Origin: Bacteroidaceae bacterium
Lineage (GTDB): Bacteria; Bacteroidota; Bacteroidia; Bacteroidales; Bacteroidaceae
Length of the DNA: 64,000 bases
Assembly: GCA_017535725.1 (NCBI GenBank)
Contig: JAFXTO010000017.1
Location: 36,875-100,874 of the forward strand
Direction: 5' to 3'
Part shown: positions 42,001-46,395 of the stretch, one piece after another
Layout: every line of letters starts with the position of its first letter
How positions within the stretch are numbered: position 1 is the first letter of the stretch
Notes under the pieces: model-generated
What the model saw: only the letters and a program-made list of their open reading frames with translations
What the model was told of the DNA's origin: nothing
Database searches by the model: none
Made by a program: the position numbers and the translations under genes

Positions 42001-43214
42001 CCCATCTCCTTGAAGCGGGCATAGCTGAGCAAGTCGATGGCGCCAGAAGTGCCTTCGGCAACTTCTAAGCCAGTGCTATTAGTCCAAATATGGTTCACCA
42101 CCGCACTGGGGTTGTCGATATGGATAATGTTCTGCTCCTTCACCGTGGCATCGTTGCCGCCACCGTAGGCATAGACGATAGAACCACCCACAACCTCCAG
42201 ATAGGTCTTGTCCAGTTCTGGCAACTGGAAGCCCACCTCACCTGCGTCGGTTACCACCTGTGCCAAGGGCGTGGTATGCTTATCATCCCACCTATTATAT
42301 ATGGTATGGGTCACCTTGCCGCCTACAGGTGCTGACTGTTCATAGTCAAAGTCACCGTTACCGCCGGCAAAGAGCTGACCGATATAAACTTTTTTGGCAT
42401 CAGTCGCAGGCTTGACATCGGTAGTCTTCTTGCCGTAGGCTGCGGCCTCTGGATTGTTAGCTGCCGCGGCAATCTCTTCTTTGGTATAATGGTCTGTAGT
42501 TGCTTTTGTGCTTACGCGCACATAACTGTTGAAGGTGTTGTCAACGGCGTTAAGATTGGGATTATCCTTTTTATAATCCTCACGCCACTTGTCCCGTGTT
42601 TTTCCTGATTCTGTTAATTGTTCGGTAGTTGGTTCGGGCAAGACGGCCGTCAGTTCAGTGGGCACTTCCTCCTTCACTGCTTTTGCGGTGCCAATGGCAC
42701 CTGCAATGTCGTTACCGCCATAAACTTGATTGATAAGAATATAGTCGGTGGCGTTCTCGCCGTCGATATGTACGAAGGTGTTTCCGCCCACGTTGGCCAT
42801 TCGGGCACCGCCGAATACCCTGCCATGAGGGTCTTTCAGCGGACGCTCGGCATCAGGATCCAGCACGGCACCGATGTCGCCGGCCTTCACGGTCACCTTC
42901 GTGCTGCCCTTCACCTCGGCGTGGTTGCCGCCGCCATACACATTACCACCAATCTTGATCTGCGCCTGAACGGAGAAGGGGCAGGTCAGGAGAATGATAA
43001 ATAATAAAGGATAAATGATAAATGATAAAGCCCTATAGACCCTATTCAGCCCATGATGCCCATTGGCCCCACGAAGCCCATTGGCCCCATGACGCCCACA
43101 GGCCCCACGAAGCCCATTGAGCCCATCAGCCCCATGAGCCCTCTGGACCCCTTTGGCCTCCAGAGCTCCGTTCTGCTCATTCGGCCCATTCCTATATAAT
43201 TTATAATTTATCAT
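30003..43214 (-). CDS. Giant secreted Y/F-GGG repeat protein (4403 aa) with T9SS-like C-terminal domain
   Basis: Residues 1-60 are an unusual n-region of Gly-X-X triplets (NGLRGAC, RHGANGL), coded by 9-bp repeats. The hydrophobic core ALSFIIYPLLFIILL and the end FSVQAQ follow. About 40 copies of the Y/F-GGG motif run from about residue 88 to 2150. Then come about 1000 residues of modules with patterns like GTVLLKSQYEDL and MSETDRQNFTFNYDAL, and a GLUG-like segment near 3490-3590 (WTPIGTDDVCFKGTFHGDGH). The last 65 residues (RIVNAAGI, AGETIETPVNMPGIYIVNRK) match the T9SS type A sorting pattern, which implies export across the outer membrane and attachment to the surface. It follows two fimbrillin-like genes and probably shares their transcript. 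The role as a pilus-linked or free surface adhesin is inferred. I keep the 43214 start because the 446-aa fimbrillin has a matching MIN..LYRNG beginning. Confidence 0.85.
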   Translation of the reverse strand: MINYKLYRNGPNEQNGALEAKGVQRAHGADGLNGLRGACGRHGANGLRGANGHHGLNRVYRALSFIIYPLLFIILLTCPFSVQAQIKIGGNVYGGGNHAEVKGSTKVTVKAGDIGAVLDPDAERPLKDPHGRVFGGARMANVGGNTFVHIDGENATDYILINQVYGGNDIAGAIGTAKAVKEEVPTELTAVLPEPTTEQLTESGKTRDKWREDYKKDNPNLNAVDNTFNSYVRVSTKATTDHYTKEEIAAAANNPEAAAYGKKTTDVKPATDAKKVYIGQLFAGGNGDFDYEQSAPVGGKVTHTIYNRWDDKHTTPLAQVVTDAGEVGFQLPELDKTYLEVVGGSIVYAYGGGNDATVKEQNIIHIDNPSAVVNHIWTNSTGLEVAEGTSGAIDLLSYARFKEMGINTTFSHPSSGEYQIGRFFGGNNKAAMSIRPTWNLLAGKVRNLYSGGNRGNMTSPEGLLLEIPDYSSLIVDNLYGGCRMADVIPTVGGIYKPCVNLPGYYFPNELSARTLVRGGHINNVYGGNDVTGTVYGGNAIGIYTTVYGDVYGGGNGNYPYTDNEELKNHDVFGDFYYDLNGKTSAAALNAFRPNAEQVSIRLKGKNATLEGYTVIQGSVFLGGNCASLSNPDDDPKVELKIGSYVIADNVFLGNNGEGMIKDDNLKYYSGYVDNDGNYFTSGDASGVTSFSSLNLKGDGSDASVFRTYMTGVAMPLKPSVVFDSKTEGDPDTYVPFSSFVGSFYCGGNVGSMTFKGKESLTIKEGLNIYEKFVGGCNSADVKKGTYNAAYQGGVIGTEDEQEEDGYKEGDKIKDRIEINLENLTITPLRWNDSFTQLLWNTQKWDDNAYFEIEEGTELEEGEKYYTPIYAEHTVGSSAYTVLDTDHFYSKGEGDVYKEIVAGTVLAGYATYYTKTDSYTKHEVTGSSKTVGEDDEFYEKGGFVEVARDPSDSDIRLLGGNVYGGCYESGHVNGNVVININQEMLNKDKVFGNSPDGVFGNPASGVELEDQRDDLIAVALSVFGAGYGEKTEVWGSTTVNHTNGYTFQIYGGGEQGVVGKKNDEGDYDFDPAYSATVNLSGMVSANSNDDVVPNLAEAEYIYGGGNEGDVCGNTYVNLGNGRIYDAFGGASDADILGHTEVYIGRQPNGSGGYKDGFPWIRDIVYGGNDFGGTILGAYEDKYDYEARLRDVDDMPQLHGFKDGEELDVLKSSTYVEYLEGRVDTIFGGGYGSYNYANTALYGVGSAMPVQHSSFVNIRPKDHAKNALKAVFGGGTGYPGNRDGDKAQDRSYVLIDISDDIKSFGDLEAFGGGSYNGLGMKYTFDSESGKTVDESGTAINLDEASAIVDLLHGNIKNAFGGSYQEGVTRRTVVNVPAESTIKIENIFGGAYGKYILPPCDVYETQVNYKNTSEKAQMSGAIYGGNNNERRSLFTQVNISSPVWTNKDKGYTGTVYGAGRGIDTWSEHTEVNLLDGARVYEAYGGGEMGHVLNSKSIQVYMNSYFDQPSQQISEQDPVWSQNKYWNIVNGKKESLKSDALFNPDDPSDTRTVLDAWHTDWKNAWTLGSYFTPNDDFDNYNNNSATNLDRVSERAELDDNTAELLDGKKYNTNVIVNKGAVLEGYAYGGGLGNASEARTGDVYGNTYVAVLGGEVKKDVYGGGRAGGLDNIFEASGDVGFVASANAYVQGGTVRNVYGGGYQGHVGHHEGNITTTFTGDRLAKANVVIGKAGTNTFEGGAPAITRNIYGGGEGGSVYGTSHVTLNNGYVGYRYKGYVAVPNGTKLTEGGTYYTSDKGAGKFTATGEETASGSNYYKLTYDEELKDKTPGDLDLSGNVYGGGYVVNSYVDNAIIDMYGGQVRGCLYGGGEVGPIGRGANKTSLGKGGLENGDATIFRAGTTEVNMYDGKVLRNVFGGGRGKDSWGGDGTMYMDENVVKQLKADGLFCKGYIFGQTRVNIYGGEIGTEEGMAYGYGNVFGGCDEGTVYSAYMNNDKLYIGKKIGDRYDGEHEGYYFQYGPSDAPVYLTDGDRNIFTEDCKVVVEPHTRAYVDINISEGTGSSLGNGNYKAGEYVTTADLHRLKGKNEDNTWGSLDDYGIIIHNAVFAGGNIAAGSSSMYANATTVYGNATASIHDVYNRDLITIGTGHTGGLYGDGNLTFVDGYRELNITNYGTDYYHIASQLPYDDYKILPEREKAYYELKYKCLKECTDYEKTTYTVGSNLPYDELLALFTRPDGTSVQDGSNDIIVTEGGKKVPNPTYWQENGVVSVYAGRIMNTIQRADFCGVFGSRMVMKGAQDRVPEVADYTNYTINRVREVSLNKKVSIAGDPTTIEVKGETVANPNYTHGNYFGIYSNVNFLGALTSDVKFSDERTTNADLVNYPELEAKGETFYAWKQAHKDDKRRNNGICHNHLALASGVYLELTTEKGTGKGLYEKDWGPITGVIELDLINVSQGIGGGFVYARNEHGVPGTGKSNTTLTALNKGAASKWNYTYDTKYNNWEEAEGEDHKKEWQTSGNFIHSSHTIIDDCYNVGSKYNGKYGNKNHGGDSGGVPAHYWFISGSVYVYDQYISAYTGSPNAYSEAVEIPLTINAASHGTMTLMDVQPNLYAYYSAYTDASNNTPLTDGKKLVINDVTYQLNDPISYWDWYKLPVAERNLFVSDTYIVTEDCKIGSTDYTAGTVLLKSQYEDLISKDSHGDPIYPDVTHTKLVDGIEQDMAVPFTDVFRSSNNLSHTTGYLLTYNITNPSVWDEWYTPKSGSSLADKIKLDAYEKLTTAEKANYEDGPTYTPNTTGLYGQKRYDTQAIISQKEYHAYEGYNSNNDEDYTDADDVYGLKQMYPAVSSRTDQGTFVPAYVVTKEYTSSSDHYYPGAPVAAEISGYTEQAYISTATIQLSATEYIYVNDLISATQWETYYNRFKDGTAAQKAIAKDIKDLVVPAYICTGAGLYGGSYYQEGQNYRGLEAYSAMSETDRQNFTFNYDALDLLIDPDYSKDNNGNLIYPSGKKYQYDSATKDLTGAKANKATYSLATSIDYTATYKGTSAMTYKDANKVEHTVAVDQELFSTDYEALPNEQYHYAPITVDALGGTYYVVNESFVHGEKPYAVGSTIDSGTYTSLSDSEKENFITTFTFTEAQVEKDGSGKPLPFYYCREKYQVNEKGGYDDTPPVPTPVGATGGISQTTATIEGKSVTYDWVEAGTIIKYSDYSNLPNKQKNFTIHGVSPMETSTLFVSRDANINDLSTEKIITVIYKYDYEESDADGTHITPISERHVLNIHINFKSGVPTVEDINPPSTVLPGTSIYMRVPSVTPGAYEITGGGWEVFAKESDAESHINGVPYTPSEDPLYWYQDGFYLSYYAKTYLGKTYSNHVPVSVANYHDLKKVMNDKDYHLHVDYDRSRLKRDSKVYINDYSKDAEGSKNGLDLFKDFYDLSLISASGDGYTVDDGKITAATSPANTKLVDHTLLNTDATNGVKSGQNLEFFLRTDIDYPDNPETNDWTPIGTDDVCFKGTFHGDGHTIRGLDHSLFYNLCGDVYNLGVTGSFQTAGVVDKGIGYVESVWVKTSATTPLGTKPNAVFGNPTYTKDYQVVNSYFWNGNKNLYGNIEGDNPAVHDDEETITSGGARGKATAKSANAFYNGELAYDLNNFYLYKRYNDKMVTSGTERYSYFTIGDDDKLAIQNNHYYATHADLCSTGYVDDKSNVIMYVEDRYADGDFRYDGGDKGVIPDTEDERFYSWTVTDKDGNETVESSFFPIWPDDYIFFGQKLTYGYGAQTHQDVPTAVAREDGRLSYGDNANRVYRAPAYYRSKNMGVYHFNPTVYLAQEEKLSDAQIEANEAQVAAGHPEKVVLPREVHHPGMTAIDFAGHNGTNEINGTYGLGDQAGLFYPPLLDDDGLTSIQNCDETQNLLVYAPAETSTDGYANAKTHGVLTTYFKDPEYTTYYDNTDGYRLVREAPSGMVHGHLVQSDLKATDDHLLVDKQDFNCPIAYDFDGNHRMWYQRMPADEEFVDRNKGWQGVSIPFTAELVTTDDKGEITHFYSGSDKSQNGTTKGHEYWLREMTNESTLKQVGETKVLLADFHYPNAAGANKTVTNTFLWDYYYQNTDVHDQKDKNADIYLQYRQYYKGSRTYSNYPLLSAAKPYILGLPDKTYYEFDLSGKFEAENTAVSIPRLDKQTITFASDTHEHIGVSDDEMTGTIATYNSSTDYYFKPSYMNQELDTKINYVLNSEGNAYVQLNDDPDTYFYDAGYEYTKDKFDAEEKGTLFYDQTGRPATTWTDGTTYYKRTGVKTTKNDKNHVSPSVSAFRPYFYVPGAAHVKGMLPSSIVFSGTNGDEFEETPESALDGYLEIFSRGRNIVTRSHMKEPTTIRIVNAAGITLANFVLPAGETIETPVNMPGIYIVNRKKLSIR
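43031..43150 (-). repeat. 9-bp minisatellite in the 5' coding end of the 4403-aa gene
   Basis: Imperfect 9-bp units (minus strand GGGCTTCGT, GGGGCCAAT, GGGCATCAT and variants) encode Gly-X-X triplets ahead of the signal-peptide core. The unit length keeps the frame, so copy-number change would lengthen or shorten the n-region. Confidence 0.85.
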
Positions 43215-43241
43215 TTCAATCTTTCAATTTCCAATTTTCAA

Positions 43242-43339
43242 CGGCCTTCGTTAGTCCGTTATCACGTTATTTCGTTATTACGTTATTCCGACAATTCATC
43301 GGCCGCTTTCAACTTGTCAACTTGTCAACTCGTCAACTT
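43242..43339. repeat. 98-bp repeat block, copy A (64-bp GGCCG-bounded core plus octamers)
   Basis: The core 43242-43305 runs from CGGCC to GGCCG and contains octamers GTTAGTCC, GTTATCAC, GTTATTTC, GTTATTAC, GTTATTCC and GACAATTC. It is identical over 98 bp to 44801-44898 and is the longer form of 46308-46363. It lies 28 bp upstream of the giant gene's start. Confidence 0.95.
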
Positions 43340-43448
43340 GTCAACTCGTCAACTTGTCAACTCGTCAACTTGTCAACTCGTCAACTTTTCAACCTTTCAA
43401 TCTTTCAATCTTTCAATATTTCAATTTTTCAACCTTTCAACCTTTCTT
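43306..43448. repeat. Octamer tandem array (CAACTTGT/CAACTCGT type)
   Basis: About 17 imperfect 8-bp units: CAACTTGT and CAACTCGT alternate, then grade into CAACCTTT, CAATCTTT and CAATATTT. It fills the gap between the upstream fimbrillin stop codon and copy A of the block. On the minus strand it reads as TTGACRAG/TTGAAAGN. A period of 8 makes it prone to slippage, which would change the leader length. Confidence 0.9.
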
Positions 43449-44783
43449 TCAATTCTCCATCACCACCGTCGGACTCTCCAGGTCTGGTTCGGAGAGCATG
43501 TAGAGGTAGGTGGGTTTGATGGTCATTGTAACCGTATAGCGTTCACCGCGATGAGCTTCGTCCTGGTTACTCAGGCTGTGGAGTGTCATCGTGTTCGTGG
43601 CCCGGCAATTCTCGCGGAGGAGGTTGCCCTGGGTGTCATAGACATCATAGACACTCGTCAGGTCAAGCGTGGTGATGTCACTCGGCATGAAGTGTCCGGT
43701 AAATGTCTGTTGTGTGGTCAGATCCACACCAGCATCAGAGGACCAGAACTCGATGCCGCCATCGATGTCCAAGGCATCAGCTGTCGGGGCATAGCTGATG
43801 TCCGTAATGGGATCCCCGCCAACGTCGTTGGACTGCAGCGTGATGGTGATATCGCTGTGGTCCTTGCTGGTCGTCGTACCAACCTGGGTGCTCAGCAACA
43901 GCTTTTTCAGCTTGATGGTGCGCAGCGTTGCATAGTCTGGATGCACTTTCATCTTCATACGCAAGGAGGAATAGAGGTGGTCGAAGAGCAGGAAAATGAA
44001 GTTCTTGGGCGCTGCATCCGATGTTGGCAAAGCATCGACGGAGAAGTCACCTCTTCGTAGGCCCGTTACGGTCTCTTTGTCTGTACCCTGTTTGGCACCA
44101 ATCACCACGCATAGGTCCTTGGGCATCACGGTGGGTACGTTCTCCAGTTTCATGATGGCCCCCTTGTTGTATTCAGCGTTTTTCTCTTCATCGGTAGAAC
44201 CGCCATTGTAATCCGTGATACTATACTTGATAGCAGGCAAGTGCGGTATATAGCCATAGAGGTAGTAGATCGATTTTTGGATGTCTTCCACACTCGTGCG
44301 CCACTTTCCGCTGCTATAGAAGAAGGTTCCTATCATAGACTTTGAGTGTATACCAACAGTCGGATCCTCATTGTTCCTTGTAAAGGCGATTCCAATGGAC
44401 TGTATGCCATCCTCGTATGCCATATAGTTTGTCGGCACCGCCCAAGCCCTCGTGGTCAAATAAGCACCATCAGTCCCCTGCGTCCTATTAGCCCTCTGAG
44501 CTCCATTAGCCTCCTCAAACCGCGTGACATAACTGTTCACCTCCACCGGCACCGACGTCGTCGACTCCATCGTCATCTCCTTCGTGTCGTCGTTGGAGCA
44601 GGCGCAGAGGAAGAACAGGAGAATGAAAAATGATAAAGACCCCAGAGCCCCACGAAGCCCACAAACCCCATTCAGCCCATTAAGCCCATGACGCCCATAA
44701 GCCCCATTCAGCCCATAAGCCTCATGACGCCCGCTGGCCCCATGATGCCCATTCAGCTCATTATCATTCTTTAATTTTTTCAT
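43449..44783 (-). CDS. Fimbrillin-like lipoprotein (444 aa)
   Basis: The N-terminus is a Gly-X-X n-region (residues about 10-45, NGHHGASGRHEAYGLNGA), followed by the core LSFFILLFFLCAC with a lipobox Cys and SNDD. A second short Gly-rich stretch precedes a TTRAW motif, where the mature strand may begin after Arg, as in fimbrillins matured by an Arg-specific protease. The body has fimbrillin-type features: IYYLYGYIPHLPA, FIFLLFDHLYSSLRMKMKV and the closing TVTMTIKPTYLYMLSEP. The length suits a Mfa-like/FimB-type family member. It sits between the 446-aa paralogue and the 4403-aa giant, each preceded by the same repeat block, and probably acts as a pilus subunit, anchor or adaptor. Confidence 0.75.
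   Translation of the reverse strand: MKKLKNDNELNGHHGASGRHEAYGLNGAYGRHGLNGLNGVCGLRGALGSLSFFILLFFLCACSNDDTKEMTMESTTSVPVEVNSYVTRFEEANGAQRANRTQGTDGAYLTTRAWAVPTNYMAYEDGIQSIGIAFTRNNEDPTVGIHSKSMIGTFFYSSGKWRTSVEDIQKSIYYLYGYIPHLPAIKYSITDYNGGSTDEEKNAEYNKGAIMKLENVPTVMPKDLCVVIGAKQGTDKETVTGLRRGDFSVDALPTSDAAPKNFIFLLFDHLYSSLRMKMKVHPDYATLRTIKLKKLLLSTQVGTTTSKDHSDITITLQSNDVGGDPITDISYAPTADALDIDGGIEFWSSDAGVDLTTQQTFTGHFMPSDITTLDLTSVYDVYDTQGNLLRENCRATNTMTLHSLSNQDEAHRGERYTVTMTIKPTYLYMLSEPDLESPTVVMEN
44638..44755 (-). repeat. 9-bp minisatellite in the 5' coding end of the 444-aa fimbrillin gene
   Basis: About 12 imperfect 9-bp units (minus strand GGGCTTAAT, GGGGCTTAT, GGGCGTCAT and others) encode Gly-X-X triplets directly before the signal-peptide core. 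This is the same family as 43031-43150 and 46160-46252. Confidence 0.85.
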
Positions 44784-44800
44784 TCTTTAATATTTTTCTT

Positions 44801-44898
44801 CGGCCTTCGTTAGTCCGTTATCACGTTATTTCGTTATTACGTTATTCCGACAATTCATCGGCCGCTTTCAACTTGTCAACTTGTCAACTCGTCAACTT
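44801..44898. repeat. 98-bp repeat block, copy B
   Basis: Identical over 98 bp to 43242-43339. It lies 18 bp upstream of the 444-aa fimbrillin start. TTG-octamers continue to about 44943, where the next gene's stop codon begins. Confidence 0.95.
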
Positions 44899-44943
44899 TT
44901 CAATATTTCAATATTTCAATTTTTCAACCTTTCAACTTTCAAC

Positions 44944-46284
44944 TTACCAGTTATACACCGTATGGTCTTTATTAAACTCTGACCACGGTGTCACCGCATA
45001 CTCGACCCAACCAATCTCCACGCCACCTTCCTGAAGGATCTTGAAGATGTAGGTGTAGCTGTAACCTGGGAGCCAGGTCATATATTTTGCTGGCACTACT
45101 GCCGTTCTGTCTGTCCCGTTCACGTTGACGCTCAGCGTGTAGCTGCCCTGCGTGTTGTTGGGCAGCACCGTGTACCAGCCTTTGTCTGATTCGGTGTACT
45201 TCTTGCTGTCGTCCTCCAGGTCGTAGTCCTCGGTGAAGGCCGTAAGAGCCTTGTTCACTTCGGAATCCGGGTCACTGTTCGCCTTTATCGTGTACCACTC
45301 CTTGGTCTCTTTACCCGCTAAGGGGTAGTGTACGGTCACTGTGCCTCTGCGGGCAACCTTGTCGCCGACCGTTGTCGGCGCAAAGCTGACTCCTGTCAGG
45401 TTGATACCCTCTCGTGGGTACGAGTATTTAAAAATGAATCGCACGCGCGCGTAAGGCTTCAGAAACTCCAGCACCACCGGCTTGCCGAACAGCTTGTCAG
45501 GGTAGGCCACCTCGTTGCCAGTAGAGAACCACAAGTGCGAGAAGTAAGGCGTCGCCTCCATCGCTCCTGTGCTCGAGGCGTCAGCCTCGAGTGTGATCTT
45601 ATAGGTCCCATAGTCCCCAGAAGTCCAATAATTGACCCCATCGGCCCCATAACTCCCACTAGTCCCACTCAGCCCACCTGTCACCGCAAAGAACCGATAC
45701 GCCTTGGCGCTCCAGTCCCAGTACTTGATGGTCTGTTCGGGGCTCGACATCACATACTCCCAGCCGTTGGTGTTCGTAGTCGTGGAAGCGGCGCTGCCGC
45801 TGTGCCAGACTACCTGGTAGCCCGGGAACACCTCCTGCTTGTCGTCGTAGACGTCAGTCTTAGCTGTGTATCTCATATTCTTATAGCCCCACACCGTGAA
45901 GGTGGTGGTGCCGGTGCCGGATTCGTGCAGCGGCGTTCCGGCCCTCGTAGCAGCCCGAGTGCCCTTCACTCCCTGACTCACATCCTGTGCTTCGCTCTCC
46001 TGGCCGCTGAAACTGATAGGAGTGCCGGTCTCCACGACGGGTGTCGGCTCCGGGGTGTCGTCGGAGTGGCTGCTGCAGGCAGAGAGGCAGGTCAGGGAAA
46101 TGAAAAATGATAAATGATAAATGAAAAGTGAACAATGATAAATGATAAATGATAAAGCACCACAGCGCAGCCCACGAAGCCCACTGGCCCCATGACGTCC
46201 AAAAGCCTCATGACGCCTATTGGCCCCATTCAGCCCATTCAGCCCATTCCTATATAATCTATTATTTATCATTTCTTCTTTCAA
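44944..46284 (-). CDS. Fimbrillin-like lipoprotein (446 aa)
   Basis: It starts MKEEMINNRLYRNG, parallel to the MIN..LYRNG start of the 4403-aa giant, then has Gly-X-X triplets and a long signal core (FIIYHCSLFIYHLSFFISLTC) ending in the lipobox LSACSS. A GTRAATRAG segment precedes the first beta-strand (TFTVWGYKNM), consistent with fimbrillin-type maturation after Arg. The body has the fimbrillin signatures IKYWDWSAKAYRFFAV and MTWLPGYSYTYIFKIL. A Gly-rich loop near residues 205-230 (GGLSGTSGSYGADGVNYW) is also coded by degenerate 9-bp units (45605-45685). It is probably co-transcribed with the downstream 444-aa paralogue. A role as pilus subunit or adaptor is inferred. Confidence 0.8.
   Translation of the reverse strand: MKEEMINNRLYRNGLNGLNGANRRHEAFGRHGASGLRGLRCGALSFIIYHCSLFIYHLSFFISLTCLSACSSHSDDTPEPTPVVETGTPISFSGQESEAQDVSQGVKGTRAATRAGTPLHESGTGTTTFTVWGYKNMRYTAKTDVYDDKQEVFPGYQVVWHSGSAASTTTNTNGWEYVMSSPEQTIKYWDWSAKAYRFFAVTGGLSGTSGSYGADGVNYWTSGDYGTYKITLEADASSTGAMEATPYFSHLWFSTGNEVAYPDKLFGKPVVLEFLKPYARVRFIFKYSYPREGINLTGVSFAPTTVGDKVARRGTVTVHYPLAGKETKEWYTIKANSDPDSEVNKALTAFTEDYDLEDDSKKYTESDKGWYTVLPNNTQGSYTLSVNVNGTDRTAVVPAKYMTWLPGYSYTYIFKILQEGGVEIGWVEYAVTPWSEFNKDHTVYNW
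46160..46252 (-). repeat. 9-bp minisatellite in the 5' coding end of the 446-aa fimbrillin gene
   Basis: Imperfect 9-bp units (minus strand GGGCTGAAT, GGGGCCAAT, AGGCGTCAT and others) encode the Gly-X-X n-region. The adjoining signal core (46085-46160) is made largely of the heptamer TTATCAT on the coding strand. Confidence 0.85.
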
Positions 46285-46307
46285 TTTTAACTTCGTTGAC
46301 TTTTCCG

Positions 46308-46363
46308 CGGCCTTCGTTATTTCGTTATCACGTTCTTACGTTATTTCGACAATTCATCGGCCG
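46308..46363. repeat. GGCCG-bounded block, copy C, one octamer shorter
   Basis: Same CGGCC...GGCCG boundaries and GACAATTCATCGGCCG end as copies A and B, but 56 bp instead of 64, that is, exactly one octamer fewer, with several octamers changed. It lies 24 bp upstream of the 446-aa fimbrillin start. Confidence 0.9.
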
Positions 46364-46395
46364 CCAATTTTTCAATCTTTCAACGTTTCAACTTT

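Noticed and set aside
1438-43214. Both giants as one gene split by transposase insertion
   Set aside because: Each has its own start and signal peptide, and the N-terminal domains differ, so they are paralogues rather than halves of one frame.
43306-43448. Possible CRISPR array
   Set aside because: The units are 8 bp and contiguous, with no spacers and no cas genes nearby.
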